Assembly: GCF_014898815.1 (NCBI RefSeq)
Contig: NW_026515548.1
Location: 478,501-542,500, forward strand
Origin: Panonychus citri
Taxonomy: Eukaryota > Arthropoda > Arachnida > Trombidiformes > Tetranychidae
DNA: 64,000 bases
Direction: 5' to 3'
The position numbers and the translations under genes were made by a program. The notes under the pieces are model-generated. The model did no database searches, had not been told where the DNA came from, and saw only the letters and a list, made by a program, of their open reading frames with translations. Below are positions 63,267-64,000 of this stretch, one piece after another (positions within the stretch are counted from its first letter, which is position 1; each line of letters begins with the position of its first letter).

Positions 63267-64000
63267 TCAATTGAACGATTAATGCGATTCCAAGTTTAAT
63301 GCACAAATCATGACAGTTAATTATCTTCTTTCAATTCAATAACTGATTACTTTGCAATAATTTACAGATACTAATAGTATAAATCTCGAGCTTATTGTTT
63401 TTGTTTTCTAAATTAACATAAATTACATCAACACTGAAAGTCAATTGTCTTTCATTTCCTCTTCCAATGTTACCCTTTCTGGCATTTTTATCTATTAATT
63501 AATCAATTGATTTCTGTCCTAAGCTTTTTGTAAGCTCAATCAAACGCACAATCTTGTTCTGAAAATCATTCGCAATCAACCATCATCTTTAATAATCCTT
63601 AATTGGATTCTCAAGTCTTGAAGCTCTTTTAAGTGTCAATGAAGATCAAGATTATTGTTGACTAGTTATATAAAAGCTTAATTATAATAATAAAAACATA
63701 AACAAAACTAAATCTTCATTTCAATATATGATCAATATGATTTCATTTCTATTAATTATTTTGATTCTCAAGCATATCCAGGGATCAATTTCTTGAGTGT
63801 CCTACATTTTGGATATAATCAAGAAAGTTAATCTTAATTACCCAACCAACAGACAATTTACTAATCACTTTTGCTTGTTCAATCATTTTCTTGTTTTTAT
63901 TATTGATTATCAAGTGTCTAATTGTTTACATAGACCATTGGAATTAACTTGATTAGAGTGACACAAATATCAATTGAAATCAATTTCCTTACTTTGAACA
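63267..64000. other. Serpin 3' flank
   Basis: AT-rich sequence after the serpin stop. An AATAAA at 63689-63694 is a possible polyadenylation signal, but it lies more than 400 bases from the stop. No further gene is seen before the window ends. Confidence 0.45.

Noticed and set aside
1..64000. CRISPR array, prokaryotic operon or defence system
   Set aside because: Genes are spliced and eukaryotic; no regular spaced repeats of that kind are present.

Overview
The window is eukaryotic nuclear DNA, AT-rich, with spliced genes using GT-AG introns. Protein content and base composition fit an arthropod; I favour a trombidiform mite of the spider-mite type, but this is inference and no species marker is present.

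Layout. Positions 1-33,560 hold one long minus-strand gene that runs off the left edge. Its exons add up, with matching splice phases, to a CYLD-like CAP-Gly domain, a huge low-complexity middle, and the LUBAC-tethering helix plus ubiquitin-like domain of the HOIL-1/SHARPIN family. Most of this 33 kb is intron rich in short ATCATGAT-type palindromes, with a foldback element near 9 kb and two tandem duplications near 26 kb and 31 kb. From 35.6 kb the genes become dense: OSER1 (+), NRBP pseudokinase (-), and a GLE1-like gene (+) that starts with an inverted copy of the NRBP promoter and first exon. Next are a P-element-type DNA transposon carrying a broken THAP transposase (about 42.96-47.04 kb) and a truncated caspase fragment (-). 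Two copies of EED/esc (+, one broken, one intact) flank an intact 12-exon phospholipase C delta-type gene (-). Then come an NDUFAF4-like remnant (-) and an intact secreted serpin (+) with an Arg P1 residue.

OSER1, NRBP, PLC, EED copy B and the serpin can be read end to end without lesions. Frame breaks occur in the GLE1 chimera, transposase, caspase fragment, EED copy A, NDUFAF4 remnant and the large low-complexity exon. Fragments of GLE1, NDUFAF4 and EED recur at separate places between 40 and 59 kb, so this stretch is a mosaic of local duplications. Some indels could still be assembly errors; the 710-bp tandem pair near 31 kb differs almost only by single-base indels, which points that way.

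The observations most worth following are the CAP-Gly plus LUBAC-domain gene, the palindromic capture of an NRBP first exon by GLE1, and a run of seven consecutive hairpins at 43.92-44.20 kb inside the transposon.
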